Below the pieces are notes generated by a model. That model was not told where the DNA came from, ran no database searches, and saw nothing but the letters and a program-made list of their open reading frames with translations. Position numbers and translations under genes: made by a program. Below, piece by piece: positions 23,109 through 30,689 of a DNA stretch of 64,000 nt. This DNA is from a virus: the IMG/VR virus record IMGVR_UViG_3300010392_000400, positions 1-64,000 of that record. One strand, written 5' to 3'. How positions within the stretch are numbered: position 1 is the stretch's first letter; every line of letters starts with the position of its first letter.

Positions 23109-23555
23109 ATGACTTGTAAATTCATCGTAACCGGAGGCTTTGACCCTCTACACCGAGGACACTTGGAACTCTTTTCCCTAGGGCCTACCATCGTAGGTGT
23201 TAACTCAGATGCGTGGTTGGAGCAAAAGAAAGGCACTTGGTTTCTCCCCTTGGAAGAACGCATGGCCGTTGTAAGCTCCTTAGTTAACGTGGAACGCGCC
23301 GTAGATTTCAATGACGACGATGGACACGCTGGGTGGTTCTTGAAGTGGTGTGCTATGACTTACCCTAAGGACGCATTGTTTTTCCTTAACGGAGGGGACA
23401 GGTTTTCTATGAGAGACCTTCCTAAGGAAGAACAGGATGCTTTGTACCAGTACAACATTACCCCCTTGTTCATAGCAAGTCCAAAGTCTAACTCATCCAG
23501 CAAGATACTAAAGGAATACTTAGAGAGGACGAATAATGGAACAAGAACTAATTGA
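23109..23555 (+). CDS. Cytidylyltransferase-like nucleotidyltransferase
   Basis: A 148-aa protein of the HxGH nucleotidyltransferase fold. The signature GGFDPLHRGHLEL is near residue 8, a VGVNSDAWLEQKKG segment follows, then LPLEERMAVVSSL, and the C-terminal SPKSNSSSKILKEYL replaces the usual ISSTxIR. The layout resembles glycerol-3-phosphate cytidylyltransferase or the nucleotidyltransferase domain of RfaE, which activate sugars or polyols with CTP or ATP. With the cupin gene downstream and the glycosyltransferase island, it may supply an activated sugar. Substrate is unknown. Confidence 0.75.
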   Translation: MTCKFIVTGGFDPLHRGHLELFSLGPTIVGVNSDAWLEQKKGTWFLPLEERMAVVSSLVNVERAVDFNDDDGHAGWFLKWCAMTYPKDALFFLNGGDRFSMRDLPKEEQDALYQYNITPLFIASPKSNSSSKILKEYLERTNNGTRTN

Positions 23556-23883
23556 AATGTTACTAAGGCTTGAGGGCCAAATTAACGGAGCTGCTCCTGT
23601 TGCGTGGGAGGCTATTGTACGGGGTGTTTATGCTAAATCTGTCATAGAGGCATTTGTATGGATGTCTAGTATTCCTATGCTCTTGTACACAGGTTACCGG
23701 GCGTTCACGTATGACCAATGGGAGCATAGTGAGAGAAGTGAAATTATTTTTATGTCTACCCTATTATTTGGGGCACTAGGGCTTCTGTTCTTTGTCTTGG
23801 GATTAGTCTTTGGGTGGTTTACCCTACTAGGGCTTACTGACCCTGAGTCAAGAGCAATACTAGAGTTAGCAGGGATTATGTAG
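23536..23883 (+). CDS. Membrane protein with two or three helices
   Basis: A 115-aa protein starting inside the end of the cytidylyltransferase gene (20-nt overlap). Hydrophobic spans at about residues 39-54 (VWMSSIPMLLYTGY) and 72-98 (IIFMSTLLFGALGLLFFVLG, continuing). Likely inner membrane. No recognised family. Confidence 0.6.
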   Translation: MEQELIEMLLRLEGQINGAAPVAWEAIVRGVYAKSVIEAFVWMSSIPMLLYTGYRAFTYDQWEHSERSEIIFMSTLLFGALGLLFFVLGLVFGWFTLLGLTDPESRAILELAGIM

Positions 23884-23911
23884 GGTGACTGAGAAAACCC
23901 TAAGAAAGCCC

Positions 23912-23953
23912 TGTAACCTAGGTTTTATCTGTGGCTAGGCCACAAGTGTTACA
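23912..23953 (+). promoter_or_regulatory. Two-tier hairpin just upstream of a ribosome-binding site
   Basis: Outer TGTAAC/GTTACA (23912-23917, 23948-23953) encloses a perfect TGTGGC-TAG-GCCACA hairpin (23930-23944). The AGGAG of the next gene starts at 23955. The fold could expose or hide that site, or act as an attenuator after the membrane gene. Confidence 0.5.
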
Positions 23954-23966
23954 CAGGAGTTAAGGC

Positions 23967-24272
23967 ATGATTGAAGCATTTGCATTAGTGTTTTGCTTGG
24001 ACCTCAGTTTTTCTAGCAGCAGTATTCAAGGGTACCGTGCTGGAGCCGCAGTTCATTGTGAATCTGTGTATGGACTGCCCACGCAAGAAGTATGTGAGCA
24101 ATTAGGCTCTGATATGTCAGACAACTATGCTTTGTACTATAACCCTCGTGCTATCGGAGTTGCGAGGAATAGAGGGCAATCAGAGAGAACCGATAGGTAT
24201 AGTGTTCGTAGGGACCGCCTTCAGTACCAATGTGTTCCCAGTAAGGTGTCTTCACCAGAGGAAAGCAAATGA
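23967..24272 (+). CDS. Small hypothetical protein with possible signal segment
   Basis: A 101-aa protein. Residues 2-16 are hydrophobic (IEAFALVFCLDLSFS) and may be a signal or membrane segment; the rest has three Cys (VHCESV, EVCEQL, YQCVPS) that could form disulfides if exported. AGGAG is 8 nt before ATG 23967. The stop overlaps the next start. Unknown family. Confidence 0.5.
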   Translation: MIEAFALVFCLDLSFSSSSIQGYRAGAAVHCESVYGLPTQEVCEQLGSDMSDNYALYYNPRAIGVARNRGQSERTDRYSVRRDRLQYQCVPSKVSSPEESK

Positions 24273-24637
24273 TAAATGATAGGGCCTTTACCTTCCGGGA
24301 ATGGGGGGAGATGCAATTCTTCCAAGGAAATTCCTTAGAAGAGTTTGACTTTGAGTTCCAGCCCAAACTACTCCGGGTAAAGCCTGGACAGTCCCTCAGT
24401 CTTCAGCGCCATGCCAGCAGGGCAGAGTTCTGGGTTTGCCTAAAGGGGGAGGGGTTAGTTGCCTGGGGGTGGCAACGAGATAACCTCCACACAAAGGACC
24501 TCTCTCCGGGAGAGACAACTGAAATTCTTCCAGAGATGTGGCACAAGCTCATCAACGTGTCTTCTACGGAAGGGCTCGTTATCTTTGAACTCCAGTATGG
24601 AACGGAGTGTAACGAAGAAGACATAGAAAGGGTCTAA
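24269..24637 (+). CDS. Cupin related to type II mannose-6-phosphate isomerase
   Basis: A 122-aa single-domain cupin. The metal-binding motif is LRVKPGQSLSLQRHASRAEF, matching the PGxxLSLQxHxxRxEHW signature of the C-terminal isomerase domain of mannose-1-phosphate guanylyltransferase / phosphomannose isomerase. The second cupin motif is LPEMWHKLIN. Family members convert mannose-6-phosphate and fructose-6-phosphate; here the final His of the first motif is Phe (RAEFWV rather than RAEHWV), so activity could be altered. Likely linked to the sugar-nucleotide genes. Confidence 0.7.
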   Translation: MINDRAFTFREWGEMQFFQGNSLEEFDFEFQPKLLRVKPGQSLSLQRHASRAEFWVCLKGEGLVAWGWQRDNLHTKDLSPGETTEILPEMWHKLINVSSTEGLVIFELQYGTECNEEDIERV

Positions 24638-24664
24638 AGGAATTCCCTAGAAGGGTCTTCCTTA

Positions 24665-24747
24665 GGGCGTGTAGCCAGTTCAGGTTTCTACCCTGTTATC
24701 TGTAATCGGAGCTGAAAATGAGGGTTCGAGTCCTTCCACGTCTACCA
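24665..24747 (+). tRNA. Degenerate tRNA-like element with encoded CCA
   Basis: The 3' part is excellent: T-arm GAGGG-TTCGAGT-CCTTC, acceptor strand CACGTCT, discriminator A, then CCA. The 5' strand GGGCGTG pairs with the acceptor strand at all 7 positions (two G-U). The middle does not fold canonically. One solution gives an anticodon loop ATCTGTA (CTG, Gln) with 4 of 5 stem pairs and a 10-nt variable loop; another gives CAGG-TTTCTAC-CCTG (TCT, Arg) but leaves no D-arm. It may be a decayed tRNA, a tRNA with unusual arms, or a tRNA mimic. It lies in the gap 24638-24784. Confidence 0.45.
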
Positions 24748-24784
24748 CCTTGACATCCCCCTAGGGATATGGTAAGGAGTACCT

Positions 24785-24850
24785 ATGAAAGTCTTAGTAC
24801 TATTTTTGTTCATCCTTGTCATCCTAGGAGCCATGAGTCTTGTCTCGTAA
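24785..24850 (+). CDS. Tiny membrane peptide
   Basis: A 21-aa peptide from ATG 24785 (AAGGAG 6-7 nt upstream): MKVLVLFLFILVILGAMSLV, entirely hydrophobic apart from one Lys. Good ribosome-binding site. The next gene starts within its last codons. A plausible tiny holin-like or membrane-stress peptide; unproven. Confidence 0.4.
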   Translation: MKVLVLFLFILVILGAMSLVS

Positions 24851-25091
24851 AATTACCAACGATTCTTTTCGTAGTACCCCTACCCACGTCATTCTGTCCC
24901 TCGCTTTATCTATGGAACGCAGGTACGAATCAGTCCTAGCTAAACGAGGTGTAACACGACAAGTCAACGTCCTCTTCTACCTGTGTTCGGTGCTATGGAA
25001 AGTCATAGAACTCAAAGAGAAACGAAGACTTACGAAGAACAAGGACAAGGAGTTGTACTCGCAGTACCTATTATACATCACGAACCTTTAG
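24840..25091 (+). CDS. Small basic protein with TTG start
   Basis: An 83-aa basic, helical protein. TTG 24840 has AGGAG (24826-24830) at ideal spacing, whereas the first ATG (24912) lacks a site. Segments: MSRKITNDSFRSTPTHVILS, VNVLFYLCSVLWKVIELKEK. Overlaps the tiny membrane peptide. Function unknown. Confidence 0.5.
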   Translation: MSRKITNDSFRSTPTHVILSLALSMERRYESVLAKRGVTRQVNVLFYLCSVLWKVIELKEKRRLTKNKDKELYSQYLLYITNL

Positions 25092-25099
25092 GAGTCCTT

Positions 25100-25234
25100 A
25101 TGGATATCTATGAAATATCTATCTTCGTCTGTTTCCTATTCTTACTCCTAGGGTACGGAGTAGACACTAGGTTTTTCGTCGTACCTATCTTTTTACTACT
25201 GTGGATGGTTGGAACACTACACGGTATCAATTAA
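25100..25234 (+). CDS. Tiny membrane protein
   Basis: A 44-aa protein from ATG 25100 with AGGAG 6-7 nt upstream. Two hydrophobic runs (ISIFVCFLFLLLGYG and FFVVPIFLLLWMVG) give a short hairpin-type membrane protein. Unknown function. Confidence 0.5.
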   Translation: MDIYEISIFVCFLFLLLGYGVDTRFFVVPIFLLLWMVGTLHGIN

Positions 25235-25272
25235 GGAAATACTCAGATACCAAGCTAACTAAAGGAATACCT

Positions 25273-27054
25273 ATGGAAAAATCCTACGGGCGCACCGTAG
25301 AACAGCACCTTCCCTGTTGGGACTGTGATTCTTCGGATGCCGCTGCCATATATCAAGACGCTAAAGACCCCTCTCGGTACTACGGCAAATGTTACAGCAA
25401 CGATTGTACTAAACAATTCACAGAAGAAGAGGCCCTCAAATACGTCGAAGACGTCAAGGGAACCAGGGTATCCGCACCCAAGGTTAATTCCTCTATTGCG
25501 GATGAACTACCTGAGTTCAAGAAACCCCCAGCCCCTATCAGAGGAATCCCTACAGACGTCCTCTCTCGGTACAAAGTAGATTGGTTCAAGAAGGACGACG
25601 GCTCCCTCGTAGCTCACAACTATCGCTACGGTACTAAGACCGACAAGGGGTGGGAGTATACGTGCATCAAGCACAGGTACGCTAACAAGGAGTTCCGTTG
25701 GACCAAGCTAACTCAGGAATCTCCTAGAGAAGCTGGGTTCTTTGGCCAAGGGTGTTCCTTTGAACCTTCGAAGTCTGTGATGATTACCGAGGGTGAGATC
25801 GACGCCATGAGTGCGTACCATCTGCTAGATCATAAGATGCCCGTGGTGTCCTTAAAGAACGGTGCTGGGGACGTAAGGGTTAACGAGTCCCAGAAAGAAT
25901 TCCTGGACAAGTTCGAGTTAATCTACCTGTGCTTTGACATGGACGACAACGGAGAGACGGCTGCTAAGAGATTCTCTCAAGCGTTTCCCCCGTCCAAAAT
26001 ACGTGTAGTCCACTTAGAAGGGGTTAAGGACGCTAACCAAGCCCTCCTTCACGGACGACGTAAGCAGTTCAACATGTCCGTTGCCATGTCCACCTCTGTG
26101 ATCCGAGAAGGGTTCATCCTAGGTAAGGACACGAAGAAGTATCTCTTTGAAGAGCCTGAGAAACTCCACGAGTACCCGTGGAAAGGTCTCAACGACATGT
26201 GCTACGGCATCTCCGATGCTGGGGAACTCATCGTGCTTCTCTCTGGTTCTGGCTCTGGCAAGACGACGATCCTAAAGACACTAGCTCTGCATTACTTCCA
26301 CACTACTCCGTGGACTATCGGCACTATGTTCTTCGAGGAGAACGCCAAGAAGAAAACAATCAGGCTCATGTGTGGTATGCACATAGGAAAGAACCAAGCT
26401 CTGCCTGACATACGGGAAGAGACGACAGACGAAGAAATCGGGGAAGCTTGGGACGCTGTCTTTGACAACGACAGGTGGGTTATCAAGGACAAGTGGGGTT
26501 CCGAGGACACCAGCGCTATCATCGACACCATCAGGTACATGGTAGTGAACTTCGGAGTTAAGCTCATTCTCCTCGACCACCTTAGTATCATCTTTTCAGG
26601 GTCCACAGACGCTAACGAGCGTAAGGCTATTGACAAGCTCATGACGGACCTTAGAACCCTCATAGATGAACTAGAGTTCTCTGTAGTAGCTGTGTGCCAT
26701 CTTACCAAGAAGAACGACGGACTAGGCCACGAAGAAGGAGCCCGAGTAGGTCTTAAAGATGCTCGGGGTGCTGGGTCTATCTACCAACTAGCAGACACAG
26801 TCCTAGGGGCAGAGAGAAACCAGCAAGATGAGAGCAAAGCCCACAGGCTCCTAATTCTCCTCAGGGTTCTGAAGAGCCGTACTTCGGGAGAAACCGGGCC
26901 AGCAACCCGGCTCGGGTGGAACAAGGCCAAGGGGCTCTTAAGGGAAATATCTGAGGACGATTTCAAGACCTTGAACGGAATCCCAGACCCCATAGAACAG
27001 ATTATGTTTGTAGAAGGAGACTACGATGACCAAGGAAATGCTGAAAACGGGTGA
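25273..27054 (+). CDS. Primase-helicase (T7 gp4-type)
   Basis: A 593-aa protein. ATG 25273 has AAAGGAA upstream; the in-frame site at 25201 falls inside the previous gene. Domain order is full-length gp4: zinc-binding domain (Cys15, Cys18, Cys40, Cys45), TOPRIM primase (ITEGEIDAMSA near residue 174; CFDMDDNGETA near 221), linker, then DnaB/RecA helicase with Walker A LLSGSGSGKTTI near 325, Walker B LILLDH near 431, and a conserved VVAVCHLTKK segment. It unwinds DNA 5'-3' and primes lagging-strand synthesis, working with the polymerase encoded downstream. Confidence 0.92.
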   Translation: MEKSYGRTVEQHLPCWDCDSSDAAAIYQDAKDPSRYYGKCYSNDCTKQFTEEEALKYVEDVKGTRVSAPKVNSSIADELPEFKKPPAPIRGIPTDVLSRYKVDWFKKDDGSLVAHNYRYGTKTDKGWEYTCIKHRYANKEFRWTKLTQESPREAGFFGQGCSFEPSKSVMITEGEIDAMSAYHLLDHKMPVVSLKNGAGDVRVNESQKEFLDKFELIYLCFDMDDNGETAAKRFSQAFPPSKIRVVHLEGVKDANQALLHGRRKQFNMSVAMSTSVIREGFILGKDTKKYLFEEPEKLHEYPWKGLNDMCYGISDAGELIVLLSGSGSGKTTILKTLALHYFHTTPWTIGTMFFEENAKKKTIRLMCGMHIGKNQALPDIREETTDEEIGEAWDAVFDNDRWVIKDKWGSEDTSAIIDTIRYMVVNFGVKLILLDHLSIIFSGSTDANERKAIDKLMTDLRTLIDELEFSVVAVCHLTKKNDGLGHEEGARVGLKDARGAGSIYQLADTVLGAERNQQDESKAHRLLILLRVLKSRTSGETGPATRLGWNKAKGLLREISEDDFKTLNGIPDPIEQIMFVEGDYDDQGNAENG

Positions 27055-27313
27055 AGTCTTTGACTGGAGTTTCTACGAAAAGGTTGGAGACCTATGTAAA
27101 GTGCAGTATGATGACGAGGTTCCTTTGCTCCTTTGGGTATCTGAGTCTGACGGTAAGTACTTTCTAATGAGTACCCAACCTTCTATGGGCTGGCCTTGGA
27201 CTCCCGCTGATTATACTAAGAAAAAACCACACCTAATTCGCGTTGCCAGAGAAGACGAAGTATTTAATGCTAAGAACAGAGAAAAAATTCCGTACTGTTG
27301 GAGGTATTCCTAA
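27026..27313 (+). CDS. Small acidic protein between helicase and polymerase
   Basis: A 95-aa protein starting 29 nt inside the helicase gene, ending 2 bp before the polymerase start. Mixed composition with many aromatic residues (SFYEKVGDLCKVQYDDEVPLL; MGWPWTPADYTKKK). Unknown. Translational coupling on both sides makes a replication role possible. Confidence 0.55.
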   Translation: MTKEMLKTGEVFDWSFYEKVGDLCKVQYDDEVPLLLWVSESDGKYFLMSTQPSMGWPWTPADYTKKKPHLIRVAREDEVFNAKNREKIPYCWRYS

Positions 27314-27315
27314 GT

Positions 27316-29181
27316 ATGGCTAAGACAGCAATCGTTGACGTAGAGACCGATGGCCTCGACTACACGAAGATTCACTGTGCTGTTGCCTACGTTATCGAAG
27401 AAGAGAAGTACTTCGTATTTCTTCCTAGGAAGTTTCGCCCTAGTGAGATACCCAAGAGGTTCAAAAAGGATAACATAGAACTCCTATACGTACGAGACAT
27501 CGAAGACTGGGGCTCAGGTGTAAGCCGTTGGATTATGCACAACGGTATAGCCTTTGACCGCAAGGTGTTCAAGAAAGTCCTGGGATTCGAGATACCCTTG
27601 TCCAAGATGTTTGATACCCTAGTGTTTTCTAGGCTTGTTTCTATAGAACGCGCTAGACATTCTGTAGATTCCTACGGCAAACAGTTCAACCTCCTTAAGC
27701 CTGAACATGAACAATGGGATGTCTTTTCGTGGTCTATGCTAGACAGGTGCCTCAGGGACGTAGACATCCAAATGAAAATCTACGGGTACCTAAACTTCAA
27801 ACTCCAAAGAGGCGGAGGAACTTATGAGCCTTTGTGGCTGGAGCAAGCCGCCCAAGAACTCATGCTACGGCAGACAGAGAACGGGTTTTACCTAGACCTA
27901 CCTAAGGCTCAAGCTCTTAGAGACGAACTTGCTACGGAACACACACGGCTTACGAGTACAATCCTTAAGGTATTTCCTCCAAAAGCCAAGAAGCTAGGGG
28001 ACGCAACTCCAAGAAGGAAGAACGACGACACCTGGTACTCAGTAGACCTCCGGTGGGTCCAAGGATTCTGTGACTACTTAGGAGGGTATGAGGACCCAAC
28101 GGAAGTCCTCGGTGGTCCTTACTCCAAAGTCGAGTTTAGGGAGTTTAACCTTAATAGCGCCCCACAGCGCGTAGAACGCCTGCAGGACGTGGGTTGGGAG
28201 CCCATTGAGTTCACCCCAGTAGGGAACCCTAGGTTCACAGAGGAGTCTGTGAGGCTCTCTGGGGACAAACTACCAAAGGAAGTTCAACTCCTTGGAACGT
28301 ATCTTATGGTACAAAGCCGACTAGCCACCGTGGAGTCCTGGCTCAAGCTAAGGGATGCTAACGGGTACGTCCACGGCAAGATCATAACCCTTGGTGCTAG
28401 AACGCACAGGATGTCCCACAATAATCCTAACATGGGAAATATTCCTAAGCCAAAGAAGGACAAGGAAAAGATTCCTATCAAAGGCCTCAAAGGGCGCTAC
28501 GGGTATGAGTGCCGAGAGTGCTGGAGGGTGGACCCCAAGCATAAGGACAATGTTCTCCTTGGGTGCGACGCCTCTGGAATTCAACTTAGGGCCTTGGCCC
28601 ACTACGCTAACAACCCTGAGTACATAAGGGAAGTATGTGAAGGTGATATCCATAGTGTTCACGCAGATATCTTAGGGTGTGACAGAGATACTTCGAAAAC
28701 TTTCATCTATGCGTGGCTTCTAAATGCTGGTCACGCTAAGCTAGGCGCTATCCTTGGTGGTACGAGGAAAGACGGTAAAGACGCCAACAAGAGGTTCATT
28801 GGACGTATGCCGTTCCTAGGGACGGTAAAGAAGACCTTTGAAGACTACGGAGAGACCTCAGACTACAGGGCTCTCGACGGGCGACGCATCTATATTCCCA
28901 GTGCTCACCTTGCTTTGTCCACAGGGCTCCAATCCTTTGAGTCCATAATAATGAAATGGGTGATGCGAGCGTACCACTTGAAGTTTAAGAACGAAGACAT
29001 TACCTTCTGGCAACGGAACATGGTACACGACGAGTTCCAGATAGAAATACCAGAGGAGTACGCAACCTACGCGGGAGAAGCTCTCAAGGAACTCTTCGCT
29101 AAAGCGGGACAGGCCCTTGGGTCTAGGTGCCCTCTGGATGGGGACTACAAGATAGGGAAAGCGTGGAGCGACACACATTGA
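27316..29181 (+). CDS. DNA polymerase, family A (T7 gp5-type)
   Basis: A 621-aa polymerase with 3'-5' exonuclease. ATG 27316 is 11 nt after a GGAGG site. Exo I is IVDVETDGLD (Asp and Glu at about 7 and 9), exo II is MHNGIAFDRKVF, exo III region is CLRDVDIQM (T7 has Tyr before the Asp). Motif A is LGCDASGIQLRALAHY, motif C is MVHDEFQIEIP. Motif B reads RDTSKTFIYAWLLNAG: the Lys and Tyr (T7 K522, Y526) are kept but the following Gly is Ala, and the usual YG four residues later is LN. Shorter than T7 gp5 (704 aa), mainly in the thumb and thioredoxin-binding region. Confidence 0.92.
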   Translation: MAKTAIVDVETDGLDYTKIHCAVAYVIEEEKYFVFLPRKFRPSEIPKRFKKDNIELLYVRDIEDWGSGVSRWIMHNGIAFDRKVFKKVLGFEIPLSKMFDTLVFSRLVSIERARHSVDSYGKQFNLLKPEHEQWDVFSWSMLDRCLRDVDIQMKIYGYLNFKLQRGGGTYEPLWLEQAAQELMLRQTENGFYLDLPKAQALRDELATEHTRLTSTILKVFPPKAKKLGDATPRRKNDDTWYSVDLRWVQGFCDYLGGYEDPTEVLGGPYSKVEFREFNLNSAPQRVERLQDVGWEPIEFTPVGNPRFTEESVRLSGDKLPKEVQLLGTYLMVQSRLATVESWLKLRDANGYVHGKIITLGARTHRMSHNNPNMGNIPKPKKDKEKIPIKGLKGRYGYECRECWRVDPKHKDNVLLGCDASGIQLRALAHYANNPEYIREVCEGDIHSVHADILGCDRDTSKTFIYAWLLNAGHAKLGAILGGTRKDGKDANKRFIGRMPFLGTVKKTFEDYGETSDYRALDGRRIYIPSAHLALSTGLQSFESIIMKWVMRAYHLKFKNEDITFWQRNMVHDEFQIEIPEEYATYAGEALKELFAKAGQALGSRCPLDGDYKIGKAWSDTH

Positions 29182-29211
29182 CCTAGGCAAACCTTGGGTT
29201 TTCCTTGTAAC

Positions 29212-29240
29212 TTGCCCCTAAGGACCTAGGGCGGTACAAT
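29212..29240 (+). promoter_or_regulatory. Possible sigma70 promoter upstream of 29272
   Basis: TTGCCC (29212-29217) and TACAAT (29235-29240) are 17 bp apart, with CCTAGG inside the spacer. Three of six -35 bases and five of six -10 bases match consensus. It would drive the acidic 108-aa gene and the single-strand-binding protein. Confidence 0.5.
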
Positions 29241-29271
29241 ACCTCTAGGGGTGGTTGGAGGCCCCTAGCCT

Positions 29272-29598
29272 ATGCTTAAGGTGAAGATACAAAACGGAGG
29301 GTACATCGTGGAAGGACTTTCTCAAGAGCACGTCAATGCACTTAGTTACGCACTAGAGACTGCTTCAGAAACAGGTGATTTCTACGACGGTACAATGCAC
29401 TTTGAACTAGAGAAGTTCTTCGGAGACCTTTACTCCGGGGAAGTTACCGAGGAGGAGGAGGAGGGGGACGAACTGTACTCTAACCTCTTGACAACTACTT
29501 CAGTACGTGCTATGGATGAACAAGATGTCGTCATTGATTTCACAGAGGCCTTTGAAAAAGACAGAGCCGCTCACTGGGAAACTGAGGACGACTACTAA
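29272..29598 (+). CDS. Very acidic small protein
   Basis: A 108-aa protein with a run of Glu (TEEEEEGDEL) and many Asp and Glu. Upstream TTGGAGG fits a ribosome-binding site. The negative charge would suit a DNA mimic or a regulator of a basic protein; there is no direct evidence. Lies between polymerase and SSB. Confidence 0.55.
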   Translation: MLKVKIQNGGYIVEGLSQEHVNALSYALETASETGDFYDGTMHFELEKFFGDLYSGEVTEEEEEGDELYSNLLTTTSVRAMDEQDVVIDFTEAFEKDRAAHWETEDDY

Positions 29599-29727
29599 GA
29601 CCCAAGTATAACCTTGGGCAAACTTAAGGGAACTGTCCCTTCAAAAGGTAAAGGAGAGCCCAGTTATACGATGAGTTCTCGGGTATACACCGAGTTCCCG
29701 TTTAAACACTGAGCACTCCTTCAACCA

Positions 29728-29747
29728 GACCTAGATACACCTAGGTC
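29728..29747 (+). promoter_or_regulatory. Leader hairpin before the SSB gene
   Basis: GACCTAG-ATACAC-CTAGGTC is a perfect 7-bp stem ending 8 nt before the AAAAGGAG of the SSB gene. A second one, CTCGG-GTATACA-CCGAG, lies near 29674-29692. The gap 29599-29761 otherwise has no ORF. SSB genes are often autoregulated at the mRNA leader. Confidence 0.5.
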
Positions 29748-29761
29748 AAACCAAAAGGAGT

Positions 29762-30256
29762 ATGACATTGTCTGATACACAATGGAATCAATCCCGTGGC
29801 GTTGCGTACTTCGCCAAACTTAACTACGAAAACCCCGATAAAGGTTACGAGGGTAATCGTCCGAATCTTCAGCTGTGCTTTGTTCCTGATGACCCCAAGG
29901 AATTTACCAAAGAGGGTCTGGAGCTCAAAGATGCTACTGAGAAGATTCCTGAGAAACACGTAAAGATTACCACGAAGTTTGTGGAGCGTCCTCTACGTGT
30001 CGTAGATGCCAAAGGCAATAGCCTTCCACACACTTTCATAGTAGGAAATGGGTCCGTTGTAAATGTACAGTGGTCGCCTAACGACTATGGCCGTGGTGTC
30101 AGTGCTATGCTTAACGGAGTTCAGATCATCGAACTTGTTGAGTTTGAGCCTGATGACAGTGCTTCGTTTTCCGAGGCGGAAGGTTTTGAGTACAACCCCG
30201 CTAGCGACGCCTCCTCTGCTAGCGATGAAAGTGCCAGAGCCAACGACGGCCTCTAG
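29762..30256 (+). CDS. Single-stranded DNA-binding protein (gp2.5-like)
   Basis: A 164-aa protein resembling T7 gp2.5: an N-terminal AYFAKLNYENPDKGYEG strand-loop segment, then LRVVDAKGNSLPHTFIVGNGSVVNVQW and VSAMLNGVQIIELVEFEPDD, which parallel the KGKKMEDVPIIGGGSKLKV and VMLVELATF blocks of gp2.5. The tail is acidic and Ser/Ala-rich but ends in ARANDGL, without the terminal Phe that gp2.5 uses to contact polymerase. Location between polymerase and nuclease genes supports the call. Confidence 0.6.
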   Translation: MTLSDTQWNQSRGVAYFAKLNYENPDKGYEGNRPNLQLCFVPDDPKEFTKEGLELKDATEKIPEKHVKITTKFVERPLRVVDAKGNSLPHTFIVGNGSVVNVQWSPNDYGRGVSAMLNGVQIIELVEFEPDDSASFSEAEGFEYNPASDASSASDESARANDGL

Positions 30257-30548
30257 CACTTCTCCTTGGGGGGCCACGCGCCCTGGCCCCCCAAGGCTTA
30301 CAAAGGAACATACTATAGAACGTATTATAGAAATCACAGTAGCAGTAGTAGTCGCCTTAGGTCTAGGAATCTTTGTCCTTACGCCCTTGGCGATGCTTCT
30401 AGGTGGTGTATCAGCCATGTTTTCCCTCGGACTCCTTATGGGGTTCGACGGCTTGTTTGGCTTTACCAATTTCCAAGTGGGGGCACTCCTTGGGTTCATA
30501 GCGTCGATCTTAGGCACGAATAACCTGAGAGACACGGTGATAGAATAG
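30225..30548 (+). CDS. Small membrane protein, start uncertain
   Basis: The frame is open from ATG 30225 to TAG 30548 (107 aa). The C-terminal 75 residues have two strong membrane spans (IIEITVAVVVALGLGIFVL and FQVGALLGFIASILG). The 5' part overlaps the SSB end and the 13-bp hairpin, so translation probably begins after the hairpin, perhaps at a non-standard codon near 30315 where AAAGGAA is well placed. Unknown function. Confidence 0.45.
   Translation: MKVPEPTTASSTSPWGATRPGPPRLTKEHTIERIIEITVAVVVALGLGIFVLTPLAMLLGGVSAMFSLGLLMGFDGLFGFTNFQVGALLGFIASILGTNNLRDTVIE
30264..30296 (+). terminator. Perfect 13-bp hairpin after the SSB gene
   Basis: CCTTGGGGGGCCA (30264-30276) and TGGCCCCCCAAGG (30284-30296) are exact reverse complements with a 7-nt loop, starting 8 nt after the SSB stop. 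No T-run follows, so it may protect the SSB mRNA 3' end or pause polymerase rather than terminate. Confidence 0.75.
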
Positions 30549-30560
30549 AAAGGACGTAAC

Positions 30561-30689
30561 ATGGAAAAAGTTACTGAATTCTTTGGTAAAATAAAGAACG
30601 GCTGGAACGGTCTACATCTTTTTATCAAGTGTGGCATCGTAGCCGTAGCACTTCTCATTGCGTTCCAAGCAATAGTCAACTTGTTCTAA
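30561..30689 (+). CDS. Tiny membrane protein
   Basis: A 42-aa protein from ATG 30561 with AAAGGA 8 nt upstream. An amphipathic N-terminal half (VTEFFGKIKNGWNGLHLFIK) is followed by one membrane helix (CGIVAVALLIAFQAIVNLF). Function unknown. Confidence 0.5.
   Translation: MEKVTEFFGKIKNGWNGLHLFIKCGIVAVALLIAFQAIVNLF

Noticed and set aside
24750-24778. TTGACA at 24750-24755 as a promoter
   Set aside because: The hexamer at 17 bp is TAAGGA, a poor -10 that overlaps the ribosome-binding site of the 24785 peptide, so a transcript from it could not serve that gene.
25201-25272. Upstream extension of the primase-helicase
   Set aside because: It overlaps the 25100 membrane gene, and the start at 25273 has a good ribosome-binding site and leads straight into the zinc-binding domain.
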